From: a virus | Direction: 5' to 3' (one strand) | IMG/VR virus record: IMGVR_UViG_3300022745_000133 | Span: 1 to 25,986 of that record | Length of the DNA: 25,986 nt | Part shown: piece after piece, positions 14,594 to 23,174 of the stretch | Position numbering within the stretch: the first letter of the stretch is position 1 | How the letters are laid out: every line of letters begins with the position of its first letter | Notes under the pieces: model-generated | Database searches by the model: none | The model's input: only the letters and a program-made list of their open reading frames with translations | Told to the model about the DNA's origin: nothing | Position numbers and translations under genes: made by a program

Positions 14594-14792
14594 CTTTCTT
14601 CGGAGTACTTTCTGACTGTTGTGCTGTCTTCTGCTCTTCCTGCTTTACCAGCGTAACCTGTCCAGCTATCCAAGGATTACTGTCAACCTTCACAAGTGAG
14701 CCAGGTTGGTAAACGTGACCTGAAATAGGGTCATGTATAGGATACACACTGGTGCAAAGGTATACAGAGCCTGTTTTGTCAATTACTTGCAT
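14586..14792 (-). CDS. Small phage protein downstream of the capsid gene
   Basis: 68 residues, SD AAGGA 7 nt before ATG. The middle reads HVYQPGSLVKVDSNPWIAGQV, a pattern seen in small proteins encoded next to capsid genes in many phages. The C-terminus is Gln/Ser/Lys-rich and likely disordered. It follows the capsid terminator, so it is probably made at low level. It converges with the HNH gene, overlapping by 8 bp. Function unknown; a head-completion role is possible. Confidence 0.65.
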   Translation of the reverse strand: MQVIDKTGSVYLCTSVYPIHDPISGHVYQPGSLVKVDSNPWIAGQVTLVKQEEQKTAQQSESTPKKVK

Positions 14793-14810
14793 GTTAAGTC
14801 CTTAAAAGAA

Positions 14811-14834
14811 GAAAAGGGGCCTAGGCCCCTTTTC
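14811..14834 (-). terminator. Rho-independent terminator after the major capsid gene
   Basis: A perfect 24-bp palindrome with GAAAAGGGGCC arms, followed on the minus strand by TTCTTTT. Very strong by eye. It lies 17 bp after the capsid stop and just before the SD of the next gene, so it should cap capsid mRNA while some read-through feeds the tail genes. Confidence 0.88.
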
Positions 14835-14851
14835 TATTTGCTAAGCCTTGA

Positions 14852-16075
14852 TTAGGCAATAGTCAGTACATCAAATGCACGCAGGTCTGTATCACCAGTC
14901 CTACGGTAGACAGCCTCCGACCAATCCCAACGCATTGCAGTGCTTCGACGGAGAGCGAATGCTTCAGTAGCGCTGTATGCTGCTGAGGTATTGGTCACCT
15001 TGGTAACTGCCTTGCTAGCGTCTAAGGCCCACACAGTACTGGCAGGAATTGGGCCACCGTCTGCAGCAGAGTCAACAATCATGAACTTCACATTGTTGCC
15101 AAAGCCGATTTGAGCCATATTGGCTGCAACAGCCTGTGGGTCAATACGAGACAGGGTTGGGTCGTAGTTGTTGGAGCCTGGGCGACCAGTGCGACCTTCG
15201 ACCTTCAAGTAAGTGTCAATGTCCATAGCCACGTGGGTGATGCCACGGTACTTGCGGTTGCGAGCCAGGAACTTCACCCAAGCTTTATGGGTCAGCACTC
15301 CACCAGTGGCAGCGGAGTCCAAGGACGTAGAAGTCACAGCAGGAATTGCGCCAACCACCAAGTCATTGTCACCGCTAAACAAAGCGCTCAGGTAGGTGTA
15401 CACGCGCTGGTCGCGTTCAACTTCCACATAACGAGCGATAGACATTGCTACCGTGTCAATGGTCAAAGACCGTTGGGCTTTGTCGCTGAATTCGATACCC
15501 ATGCTGAAGGTGGGCAGCGAACGGATGCGCTCTGCAGTACTCAAACGCAACATCGAACCAGGCTCAGAGAACTCAGTTGTACGTTGTGCTTTTGCCTGCT
15601 CAGGGCCACCAACTGTTTGATAAGAAATAACCGGCTGAATGAAGTTGTCACCGTCAATCGAGATGACTTGCGACACCATCTGGTTGAACGTAACCTCATC
15701 GGTAACCCGATCTTTTGCAATCAAGTCTTCAACCATGTCGATCAAAGCCACAGGAGCCAAGCTTCGGGCAGCGGAACCGAATGGGCTACCTTTGGTATTG
15801 GAGTTGGTCACGCCAGCAGCCATCATACCAGCCTTGCCGTCCAGAATGTCAGCCATCGTAGCGGCACGGATACCGAAGTCGTTGGCACCAGGCAGCACCA
15901 AGCCTTCAGAAGCGCACAGTTGCTTGAAAGCAGAGCCATGCTTGGTATCAGCGTTGGCATACTGACGGTTCAGGTATGTCGAAACAGGCATACCAGCGTC
16001 AAGAGCTGCTTTGTGGATTTCGGGGCCAATCTCAACGTGTTGAGCGTTGCCGGAGTTGTCAATGAAAAATGCCAT
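14852..16075 (-). CDS. Major capsid protein
   Basis: 407 residues, start MAFFIDNSGNAQHVEIGPEI, SD AGGAG 8-9 nt upstream. It follows protease/scaffold and decoration protein genes in the lambda order (C/Nu3 - D - E). The helical, charged N-terminal 100 residues could be a delta-like domain removed by the S49 protease. The rest alternates beta and helix as expected of an HK97-type shell protein, with an IARYVEVERDQRVYTYL spine-helix-like segment near residue 215. Codons are strongly optimised and a strong terminator follows, both fitting the most abundant virion protein. Identified by position, size and expression signs; the fold is inferred. Confidence 0.85.
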   Translation of the reverse strand: MAFFIDNSGNAQHVEIGPEIHKAALDAGMPVSTYLNRQYANADTKHGSAFKQLCASEGLVLPGANDFGIRAATMADILDGKAGMMAAGVTNSNTKGSPFGSAARSLAPVALIDMVEDLIAKDRVTDEVTFNQMVSQVISIDGDNFIQPVISYQTVGGPEQAKAQRTTEFSEPGSMLRLSTAERIRSLPTFSMGIEFSDKAQRSLTIDTVAMSIARYVEVERDQRVYTYLSALFSGDNDLVVGAIPAVTSTSLDSAATGGVLTHKAWVKFLARNRKYRGITHVAMDIDTYLKVEGRTGRPGSNNYDPTLSRIDPQAVAANMAQIGFGNNVKFMIVDSAADGGPIPASTVWALDASKAVTKVTNTSAAYSATEAFALRRSTAMRWDWSEAVYRRTGDTDLRAFDVLTIA

Positions 16076-16088
16076 GATTAGGCTCCTA

Positions 16089-16565
16089 TTACAGTTCTTC
16101 GATCACGATGGTAGTACCGACAGCGCCGGTACCGGCTTGACCCAAGCTGACCACTCGCCATGCGAATGCGCCGTAAGTCTGGGAGGTAGCTTTGCAAACC
16201 TTGGGGTAAGCAGTCAGTGCGGTGCCCTTGGCGGTCACGCTACCGGCAACCACATAGTCACCCACAGCGATAGAACCTACACCGGGGGTTGCCTGCAGAC
16301 CATCTGCGGTTGCAAACACCTTGCCGTCAGCAACAATCGAGCCCACAGAATAACCGTTGGAAGTTGCGCTTTCGACGCTGACAACCAAGGCTTCAATGGG
16401 GTTGCCTACAGTAGCCAAGTCGTATCGTGACTCGCCCACCAACTTGACAATCTTGCCTTCGTCAACGTCGCTATAACGATCACCGACTGCATTGCCAGCG
16501 CCGAGTCGCACTGCAGTGGTCTTGCCCAGTGGCAAGGTGGGGACAATGAAATGATTAGCTGCCAT
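16089..16565 (-). CDS. Capsid decoration protein (gpD-like)
   Basis: 158 residues, start MAANHFIVPTLPLGKTTAVRLG, SD AAGGAG. Beta-rich, Ala/Gly/Val-rich sequence with no Trp before the C-terminal AFAWRVVSL. It lies between the protease/scaffold gene and the capsid gene, the position of lambda gpD, whose trimers stabilise the expanded shell. Codons are optimised like the capsid gene. Lambda gpD is shorter (about 110 residues), so an extra segment or a different decoration family is possible. Confidence 0.65.
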   Translation of the reverse strand: MAANHFIVPTLPLGKTTAVRLGAGNAVGDRYSDVDEGKIVKLVGESRYDLATVGNPIEALVVSVESATSNGYSVGSIVADGKVFATADGLQATPGVGSIAVGDYVVAGSVTAKGTALTAYPKVCKATSQTYGAFAWRVVSLGQAGTGAVGTTIVIEEL

Positions 16566-16577
16566 TTTGGATGCTCC

Positions 16578-17102
16578 TTATTTGGCGGTGGACCTGAGAA
16601 CTGCTGCGAACATGGGATTCACAATCGCTTTTGGCTTTTGTGTCTCTTCAGGTGTGGAGGCAGCGACTCCACCCACCTTGAACTTTTCTTTGAACAGTGC
16701 CGCCAAGCGGCTGTGCTCTGCCAGTACTTCTGCAGGTTGCATAGCGGCAACTGCGTCAGCCTTTACACCGAAATGTAGACCCATAGTCTTCACGGATGCT
16801 CGTGCAATTTCAGTAAATGCAGCCAAGTACTCGGCATTGACTTCTTTTTCAGCCAACTCAGCCTTCAAGCTGGAGACTTCAGCAGAAGCTGCCAACAACT
16901 TGTCAAGCAAAACAGAAGTAGTGTCCGCAGAAGCGCTGGCTTCTGGTGCCGCAGGATTGGTATCAGCAGTTGGTTTGTCAGCGGCAGGCTCGCCTGCTTC
17001 AGGCTGCTCGGGTTGTTCTGAGGAGGCATTCGTGGCTTCAGGTTCAAGCATAACACCAGCAGCCATTGCAGCCAGTTGCTCTTGAGTCAGGGGTTTTAGC
17101 AT
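16578..17102 (-). CDS. Nested scaffold protein (Nu3-like) from internal start
   Basis: An in-frame ATG at codon 321 of the protease gene has its own SD (AAGGA, 6 nt upstream) and would yield a 174-residue protein (MLKPLTQEQLAAMAAG...) with an acidic disordered part and a coiled-coil core. This is the same arrangement as lambda Nu3 within C, where the short product is the actual shell scaffold. The frame is shared with the protease, so no extra protein sequence is needed to support it. Confidence 0.75.
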   Translation of the reverse strand: MLKPLTQEQLAAMAAGVMLEPEATNASSEQPEQPEAGEPAADKPTADTNPAAPEASASADTTSVLLDKLLAASAEVSSLKAELAEKEVNAEYLAAFTEIARASVKTMGLHFGVKADAVAAMQPAEVLAEHSRLAALFKEKFKVGGVAASTPEETQKPKAIVNPMFAAVLRSTAK

Positions 17103-18062
17103 GTCTGTTCCTTGTGGGTTTTCTGCGTCTTTCGATGCAGTTGCCTGATTATGTACGTCAGAAACCACAGGTGTGCCGGACGATGCTTGAACATTCAATG
17201 AATTGGGAGTCTCTGCACGAGGCCCAGGGCGTTTTGCTGGCTTCGCTTCTGCACCAAGTTTTGCAGCCTTGGCAAATGCATCTTCATAAGTTCCAACCTT
17301 GTCCACAAGTCCTGCAGCCACTGCAGCTTTTCCGAGGAACTCTTTACCTTGACCAAACTTGGCGTCAGCCATCGTCACAGAGACTCCGCGAGACTCTGCA
17401 ACGTGCTTGATAAACACATCATACAGCTCCGCAGCTTGTGCTTCCATATTAGACTTGGCTTTATCTGATAGAGGTTCGTATGGGGAAGCAAGTGCTTTCT
17501 CTGCACCCGCACGAATCACAGTGGCTTTGATACCCATGTCAGCAAGTTGTTTACTACGCTCCATGTGAACCATAATGATACCAATAGACCCTACAATTGC
17601 TGTCTCAGATGTAAACACGTAAGAACCTGAAATTCCAGTCCAAACTGCAGCACTTCCCATCACTGAGCCAGTGTAGGTTACAACAGGCTTCACTTTATTA
17701 ACACGTGCAATTAACTGTGCAGTCTCATGAACACCAGCTACGTGACCACCACCAGAACTTACATCAAGCAAAATTGCACTGACGTTTGGATTTGACACCG
17801 CGAGCGCAAGTGCATTGCGAATATCGTCGTATCCGGTGACTCCGTAATAGATGCCATAGCCTGCTGTACCGTTGATAAGACTTCCATTGATTCGGATAGC
17901 GGCTACTCCATCTTGAATATCAAGAATTTGACGCATAACGTCTTCGGAGTAATTACCAGCAGCCTGAAACTTGCTATCGGCTAGCATTAAAGTACGAGCC
18001 TCTACTGCAGACTCATATGTAGCTTGTGTACCAAGCCAGAGTTGTGTTTGTTCAATTTTCAT
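16578..18062 (-). CDS. Head maturation protease (S49/SppA type) fused to scaffold domain
   Basis: 494 residues, ATG overlapping the stop of the preceding gene. Residues about 45-265 match S49 peptidases: ILLDVSSGGGHVAG, the nucleophile region GSVMGSAAVWTG with S137 as the likely catalytic serine, TAIVGSIGI, and RAGAEKALASPYEPLSD with K189 as the likely general base. A Pro/Ala/Glu-rich linker follows, then from about residue 321 a helical scaffold-like domain (LLDKLLAASAEVSSLKAELAEKE). This mirrors lambda C with Nu3 inside it: the long form brings the protease into the procapsid. It sits directly before decoration and capsid genes. The catalytic residues are assigned by comparison with SppA motifs. 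Confidence 0.92.
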   Translation of the reverse strand: MKIEQTQLWLGTQATYESAVEARTLMLADSKFQAAGNYSEDVMRQILDIQDGVAAIRINGSLINGTAGYGIYYGVTGYDDIRNALALAVSNPNVSAILLDVSSGGGHVAGVHETAQLIARVNKVKPVVTYTGSVMGSAAVWTGISGSYVFTSETAIVGSIGIIMVHMERSKQLADMGIKATVIRAGAEKALASPYEPLSDKAKSNMEAQAAELYDVFIKHVAESRGVSVTMADAKFGQGKEFLGKAAVAAGLVDKVGTYEDAFAKAAKLGAEAKPAKRPGPRAETPNSLNVQASSGTPVVSDVHNQATASKDAENPQGTDMLKPLTQEQLAAMAAGVMLEPEATNASSEQPEQPEAGEPAADKPTADTNPAAPEASASADTTSVLLDKLLAASAEVSSLKAELAEKEVNAEYLAAFTEIARASVKTMGLHFGVKADAVAAMQPAEVLAEHSRLAALFKEKFKVGGVAASTPEETQKPKAIVNPMFAAVLRSTAK

Positions 18063-18582
18063 TCAGTAGCTCCAGCAGCATCGCCGCAAGTTCCTCGTCT
18101 GACAGGTCGGTCTTTCCAGTTGCTTCGATCTTAGCAGACAGCAACTCAAGTTCTGCTGGTGACAGTGGGGTGAAGGCTGCAGCCCGTACTTGAACTTCCG
18201 CTGTTTTGGCCGTGAGGCTATCATTTGCAAGTTGGACACTGCTGGACGCCTTCGGCTGCAGCAGGTAAGACTCTATCTGCAGCGTGTCTGTGTCAAGTGT
18301 CCATTTCAGTGGCCTGATCGGGTCACTGAGTTCTTTTCTGAAGAATGGATTTAATGGATATGTGCCTGCTGGAGCTACAACTTCTGCTTCACAAAGACAG
18401 ACAAGGCCTTGAACAGCTAACGTAGACGGACAATAACCTACACCTTGTACAGCGATTGTCTGAGGCCCACATAAATCCTCTTGCACAGAAACTTCAGCTT
18501 CAGACATAGGTAAAAACCCTTGCAATGCAATTGCAAGGGTTCCTATGCCAGTGACTAGAGCTTGTGTGGTAAGCTGTAACAT
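18052..18582 (-). CDS. Unknown 176-residue protein upstream of the head protease
   Basis: ATG at 18582 overlaps the previous stop (TAATG), implying coupling. Not recognised. The N-terminal third contains three similar short units (TLAIALQGF, TIAVQGVGYC, TLAVQGLVCLC) with several cysteines. The C-terminus is a helical acidic tail (DLSDEELAAMLLELLNEN). A second ATG at codon 26 (18507) has AAGGG upstream, but this SD is buried in a 12-bp hairpin, and the first repeat unit lies before it, so the first ATG is preferred. The next gene (protease) starts within its last codons. It is probably a virion protein of the appendage block. Confidence 0.65.
   Translation of the reverse strand: MLQLTTQALVTGIGTLAIALQGFLPMSEAEVSVQEDLCGPQTIAVQGVGYCPSTLAVQGLVCLCEAEVVAPAGTYPLNPFFRKELSDPIRPLKWTLDTDTLQIESYLLQPKASSSVQLANDSLTAKTAEVQVRAAAFTPLSPAELELLSAKIEATGKTDLSDEELAAMLLELLNEN
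18515..18541 (-). terminator. Terminator-like hairpin inside the 176-residue gene
   Basis: A perfect 12-bp stem (AACCCTTGCAAT with its complement, 3-nt loop) followed on the minus strand by TTTTTACC. It has the form of an intrinsic terminator or attenuator, lies in coding sequence, and covers the possible SD of an internal ATG at 18507. Confidence 0.5.
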
Positions 18583-19163
18583 TACACCGCAGATACTGTA
18601 GTGACGGCTGAAGTACCAGTCCCTATCGTAGAGATTGTTTGAGTTACACTGCCTGCAACTCTGCTTGTCGCAGATACCACAAGATCAGCACCTACACCGT
18701 GAATAAGTCCAACCTTAGTCAATGTTGCTAGTTCAGCAAGCAACTCTGTACGAACTGCTAAAGCTATGTCTTGTGCTGTCGGTACGGTAGCTGAACCCTT
18801 GTCAACTATCATTACCTGCAATGGTTGCTGATAGCTAAGTTGAACAGTGAAACCACCGAGTGTAGGTAGAAATGGATTTCCACCACCTTCTACTAGCAGA
18901 ACGCCTTCGGTGACGTTTAGGTTGTGGTCTTCTTCACGTGGTCGGATACGCCAGCCATTTTGCAGGTAAGCGTAAAAGGGCACAGAAGTGCCCTGCACTG
19001 GGTCAATAATATCCCCGCCTAGCAGTCTGAACGCCAGCAGGTACTTGCTGTTGTCACTCAAGGCGTGCCAACGTACCCATTCGCTCCAAGCATCTCGGAC
19101 GCTCAGGGTATCCCTGCCGTCCAAGATGATTAGCTTGGCGGCACCGTCGAAAGTCAGTGCCAT
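18582..19163 (-). CDS. Conserved-type phage structural protein, unknown function (193 aa)
   Basis: Start MALTFDGAAKLIILDGRDTLSVRDAWSEWVRWHALSDN (quoted in part), SD AAGGA. The N-terminal strand/helix pattern with SVRDAWSEWVRW and YLQNGWRIRPREEDHNLNVTEGVLLVEGG resembles uncharacterised proteins I know from phage late regions, often next to large fiber-like genes. The C-terminal third is Thr/Val/Ser-rich and beta-like. It sits between the 463-residue protein and the 176-residue protein and is coupled to the latter. It is probably part of the same virion appendage as the two large proteins upstream. Confidence 0.7.
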   Translation of the reverse strand: MALTFDGAAKLIILDGRDTLSVRDAWSEWVRWHALSDNSKYLLAFRLLGGDIIDPVQGTSVPFYAYLQNGWRIRPREEDHNLNVTEGVLLVEGGGNPFLPTLGGFTVQLSYQQPLQVMIVDKGSATVPTAQDIALAVRTELLAELATLTKVGLIHGVGADLVVSATSRVAGSVTQTISTIGTGTSAVTTVSAV

Positions 19164-19172
19164 AGTCAGTCC

Positions 19173-20564
19173 TTATTGGTATGCGCGGTCTGTCTCCGCA
19201 ATCAGCGCGATTGAGATTCCTTTTGCGCGGCTGATTGTACCGCCAAACAACACAGGTTTTGCAAACCCAGGCCGTCCAGCAATCACGATGACTTCTGCAT
19301 CAGTACCTGGTGTGCGACCACCTTGGGTGTTGCTATCATAGGCAAAAGTGAATGAAGTGGAAGCGGTGGTCAAGGTTCCTTGGATGGGGTTTCCAAGCGA
19401 GTCTTCTACAGTAATCGCGCCGGATTCACCGAAGTCGTTAGTAAGGCCTGGTGCAGTTGCATAGAACATACGGTAATAACCACCAACCAGTGTTGAGTTA
19501 GCCGTAATATAACCGCCGCTGGTGTAGGGGTAACTACGCCCAACGTTGTTCTGGTCAGTGAATGTTACTCGGTTAGAGTCATTTCCATCAAGGTTGTCAA
19601 TAAAGACACCTTGTGCTGTGATCAAAGTTTCACCTTCAAACCGCAGCAACAGGCCTGCGGTTTTGCCTATAACAGTTCCAGTACCGCTGTCAATGTCAGC
19701 ATTCTTACGCAGCATGTACTGAATCTTGGCGTAGATTTGCTCTGCGGAGGCACCGTTACCATCAATAATCACGCGAAATGGGTAAGAACCAGCCCCGACT
19801 GTACGGTTTTGGTTTGTGGTGTAATACGTTACAGTGATACCGCTGTAGGGTGCGTTTGCCATTGCAGCATCAGCAGTCGTCTTGTTTGACCCAAGCAAGT
19901 TAGTGATCTTGAAGTCCTGCTGGTTTGCAAGCAACAAGTTAACCTTGAATGCGCCGGTGCCGGTTTCACCGGTGTCTGACAGGGTGGAGTCGTCATAGGT
20001 GTAGCCGTACTCACGCAAGTAGCCTTTCAAGTACAGGCGTGTATCGAATCCACCGTTGTTGGCGTCACCAAACACCTGAATACCTTGGTTTGCTGCATCC
20101 GTGAATGTGAAGTCTATGGCTGGGCCACCAGCAACCTTTTGATAATACTCTTGAGCACCACTATTGACTTCACCCAGGGAAACAGCACCAACGTACACGC
20201 TGTTCAGGGTTCCGGTATCGGTAAATGCAGGTAGAGGTGCAGTTGCACTCCACTCCTCCCAGCCGCCGTCGCGGAGCATGTTGCGGGTAGTGTCGTTCTT
20301 TGGTTTCCACGAGTTGTACTTACGGCCATCCGTGCCGAATTGCCACTGACCAGACTTGGCGTCCAGCGCATAAATGGGGAATGGGCTGTCCTGATATGGT
20401 GCGGTTGTCCACAAGTCAACCAGCTTTGAGTACAGTGCTTGAATTGTTACACCATCCTTGGCAACTAGGTTGCCAGTTGCAATGAGTTCAAATTCGCGGG
20501 ACACTTCGTTAATAACCAGCTCTGTACCGACGTTGAGCAAGGTCTTTGACGTGATTTTTGCCAT
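19173..20564 (-). CDS. Putative virion appendage protein (463 aa)
   Basis: Start MAKITSKTLLNVGTELVINE, SD GGAGA. The N-terminal part (LVAKDGVTIQALYSKLVDLW, ..FPIYALDAKSGQWQFGTDG) and the rest, rich in Tyr, Thr, Gly and Asn with alternating strands, suggest a beta-rich virion protein. It resembles uncharacterised phage structural proteins that accompany the 860-residue type. Codons are fairly optimised, consistent with a multi-copy particle component. It lies between portal and protease rather than in a tail-tip module, so a head- or neck-attached appendage is as likely as a tail fiber. No enzymatic motif seen. Confidence 0.7.
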   Translation of the reverse strand: MAKITSKTLLNVGTELVINEVSREFELIATGNLVAKDGVTIQALYSKLVDLWTTAPYQDSPFPIYALDAKSGQWQFGTDGRKYNSWKPKNDTTRNMLRDGGWEEWSATAPLPAFTDTGTLNSVYVGAVSLGEVNSGAQEYYQKVAGGPAIDFTFTDAANQGIQVFGDANNGGFDTRLYLKGYLREYGYTYDDSTLSDTGETGTGAFKVNLLLANQQDFKITNLLGSNKTTADAAMANAPYSGITVTYYTTNQNRTVGAGSYPFRVIIDGNGASAEQIYAKIQYMLRKNADIDSGTGTVIGKTAGLLLRFEGETLITAQGVFIDNLDGNDSNRVTFTDQNNVGRSYPYTSGGYITANSTLVGGYYRMFYATAPGLTNDFGESGAITVEDSLGNPIQGTLTTASTSFTFAYDSNTQGGRTPGTDAEVIVIAGRPGFAKPVLFGGTISRAKGISIALIAETDRAYQ

Positions 20565-20577
20565 TTAGATTCTCCAG

Positions 20578-23160
20578 TTAAGCAAATGAAAAGTTGCGGT
20601 CAACCCGCTGTGTGATCGGTAGTGATACAGGCTCACCCGTAAGTACGTAGTCCCTGATATATACAGGTTCATACCCTGATAGGTAAACAGCAATGTCGAT
20701 GGCCTGAATAACAGAATACGAGTAGGTATAGCTTGTGCTACCTATAGCGTTTCCTGTGTCAAGTACAGTCGTAGTCCCTGCAAGCAGCACCACAATATCT
20801 GACCCTGGTACGATACCGTCGAGTATAAGTCCTACACCCTCGATAGGGTAAATCGCAGCATTCTGTAGAGCAAGCGTGGTGGTACCGTCCACTCGCAGTG
20901 AGTCGATTCTGTTTGTGGTGCTGGTCACTGTGCAGGTAATGCGTAGCTTCAACCCAAGTCCGACCACGGGGTCAATGCCTGTTTCTGCAGCAAGGTTGGC
21001 GTTACTCAGGGTTTTCCACGCACCGATCCCGCTACCGTCTTTGTCAAGTTTGTATTCGTAGGTGTGATTTGCTGTGTTGGAGCCAGTCACTGCAAATGAG
21101 GTCAAACCATTCCAACCCAAGATTTTCCAAGGCCACGTCCACTCTATTTGGTCACCAGCGTTAAAGAACACTGCACGACCTGCCCCAGTGAACTTCGGTG
21201 AACCCCCTGTAATCGTATAAGCTGATATGTTTGCTTCAGTCTTCTCAACAAGAATCAGCGCTGCACGTGTTGTGGTATCACCTGTAAATCCATCCCACAT
21301 AGCACTACCATATACTGCTGAATAACTGCTAGGCACACCACCACTGTTGAACCTATTTCCATGAACAATAGAATCACCTTGCTGTGGTCCAATTGTTTTG
21401 GATGCGTCAGCTTGATAGTTATTTACACTAAGAAACCTCTTAGTGGTATTAGTGCCACCATGAATACCTTGACGCAGAGCTGTTGTCCAATTGCGCTGGA
21501 CTGTGATCTTATCATTGTTACCTGCATCATCCCAAATGTATCCCATCAAGTTGACTGTACCTGCATTGAAAGGCGCTGCCGCAGTTCCACAGTTACGCAG
21601 GTTAACCTTCTTGCTTGTGTTACTCATCATAATGGCAAGGTAAGGATGACAGTTTGCCACACCAGGCCAGTTCTCTACGTTTTCAACAGTCACACCCACA
21701 CACTGACCGACTGTTTCTATTGCTCTACTTTGAGCTATTGTAGTAGTCGTACCTATACAATTGTCTGCGTAAACAAGTTTTGATACAACTAGGTTTTCTG
21801 CAGCCTGTATAAGTAGGCGCTTTGTGAAGCTCTCAGCCAGCGAAATTGTCGTAGTACCACACGTATTGTAGTATAGCCATCCGCTTACAGCAGACGCTTC
21901 TCCAACAGAACCACCGCGAAGTCGGCCAATAGACCAACCTCCGTACAGGTTTACAAGGATTGCTGCATACGTGCTTGTTGATGCTGCTGAGGCTCTAAGC
22001 CATGACATATAACCTATAGTACCACCACTGTATGACTGCTGTATTACAATGGCGTTTGAGGTAAATTCTGTAGCCGAAGTTGACAAGCCTGCATGCAGGC
22101 AGTCAATATCAACTTTGGTGGCACTCTCACCTATCAAGATCGAATCACAGACATGTACATCTCTAATGTATACACTGTATGGTTGTAGAATGTTCCAATA
22201 CCAAGCTCCTGTTACTTTCTGCAAATCGCAAATACCGGCGTTGGTGTAGGCTGATTCGTACCTGTTGCCTATTGTCCGATTTGGTTCTACGTTTATAACC
22301 CTATTCGTAGATGTGCAGTTCTGCAAAATAATAGATGGAATCCTAACTTTACAGCCTGAAACAGGTACATAGCCACATGTAGAGGCATCTGCACCCTTAC
22401 CGAAGTAAACAAGTCCAGTTGACGAAATGTAAACAAAGCTGGAACGAGTATCAGAGCTACTATTTACCGATGTATGTCTAGTACCTGCGTTAGGGAAGAA
22501 CTGGTAAGTATTAGAACCCGGAGCAGTTTCAACGTCAACCCCAGGGTACCATGTACCTACATCTGCAGTGAAGTGTGGCAATTGTAGGGTCTGGCCGATG
22601 GTCCCGTTCGTCGTGCCAACGTCAATCCAGTCTCCACGCATCTGCATGGTACCAAGCCGAGAATGTGAGTGCAGGCCGATCTCTTGCCCAACAAGAACAA
22701 TCCAACCTTGGAAGACCGTCGGATTAGATACACCTGCATTGATGCCTGTCAGAGGCCCAGTGGTAAAGCCTGTTGTAGTAACGCGCACTTTCATAAAGCC
22801 TGTCGAAGGCATGCCAGCGCCTGCTGCGTAGACAGTACCGCCTGTTTTTGTGGACATAACACACAACAAGACTGCAGACGCACCTCCCTGCGTGATGACA
22901 GTCCCATAGGCAGGCACAGAGCCGGAACCTCCACTGAACTCCAGGATTTTCGTGTTCTCTGTCGTGACTTGCCAGCGCCCACCTGTTGCAGAGTCAACAG
23001 TTAGGTTTCCAATGGGGCCTGTGGACTCCGTTGCATTTGGTGCATAGCGGCTATCACAGTCCGTTATTAACGTACCACCATTAATGTTATACGTATCTCC
23101 ACCTGTCTTGCCTATCAGTTCAGAGATGTACTGTGAGGTTGTTATTGTGAAAGTTGCCAT
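20578..23160 (-). CDS. Large beta-rich putative spike/fiber protein (860 aa)
   Basis: Start MATFTITTSQYISELIGKTG, SD GAGG. The N-terminus (GGDTYNINGGTLITDCDSRY) and the following several hundred residues have short Val/Ile/Thr strands separated by Gly/Asn turns, with runs such as IVIQQSYSGGTIGYMSWLRA and AILVNLYGGWSIGRLRGG, suggestive of a parallel beta-helix. Many small residues, scattered Cys and Trp, no signal peptide. The last 250 residues look like one or two Ig-like or fibronectin-like beta domains. This is the usual composition of receptor-binding or surface appendage proteins. A specific substrate, enzyme activity or attachment point cannot be read from the sequence. Confidence 0.7.
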   Translation of the reverse strand: MATFTITTSQYISELIGKTGGDTYNINGGTLITDCDSRYAPNATESTGPIGNLTVDSATGGRWQVTTENTKILEFSGGSGSVPAYGTVITQGGASAVLLCVMSTKTGGTVYAAGAGMPSTGFMKVRVTTTGFTTGPLTGINAGVSNPTVFQGWIVLVGQEIGLHSHSRLGTMQMRGDWIDVGTTNGTIGQTLQLPHFTADVGTWYPGVDVETAPGSNTYQFFPNAGTRHTSVNSSSDTRSSFVYISSTGLVYFGKGADASTCGYVPVSGCKVRIPSIILQNCTSTNRVINVEPNRTIGNRYESAYTNAGICDLQKVTGAWYWNILQPYSVYIRDVHVCDSILIGESATKVDIDCLHAGLSTSATEFTSNAIVIQQSYSGGTIGYMSWLRASAASTSTYAAILVNLYGGWSIGRLRGGSVGEASAVSGWLYYNTCGTTTISLAESFTKRLLIQAAENLVVSKLVYADNCIGTTTTIAQSRAIETVGQCVGVTVENVENWPGVANCHPYLAIMMSNTSKKVNLRNCGTAAAPFNAGTVNLMGYIWDDAGNNDKITVQRNWTTALRQGIHGGTNTTKRFLSVNNYQADASKTIGPQQGDSIVHGNRFNSGGVPSSYSAVYGSAMWDGFTGDTTTRAALILVEKTEANISAYTITGGSPKFTGAGRAVFFNAGDQIEWTWPWKILGWNGLTSFAVTGSNTANHTYEYKLDKDGSGIGAWKTLSNANLAAETGIDPVVGLGLKLRITCTVTSTTNRIDSLRVDGTTTLALQNAAIYPIEGVGLILDGIVPGSDIVVLLAGTTTVLDTGNAIGSTSYTYSYSVIQAIDIAVYLSGYEPVYIRDYVLTGEPVSLPITQRVDRNFSFA

Positions 23161-23174
23161 TTAACAACCTCAGA

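Noticed and set aside
15110-16081. Plus-strand reading frame of 323 codons
   Set aside because: Mirror of the codon-optimised capsid gene; His/Ser/Gln-rich peptide without domains, no SD or promoter.
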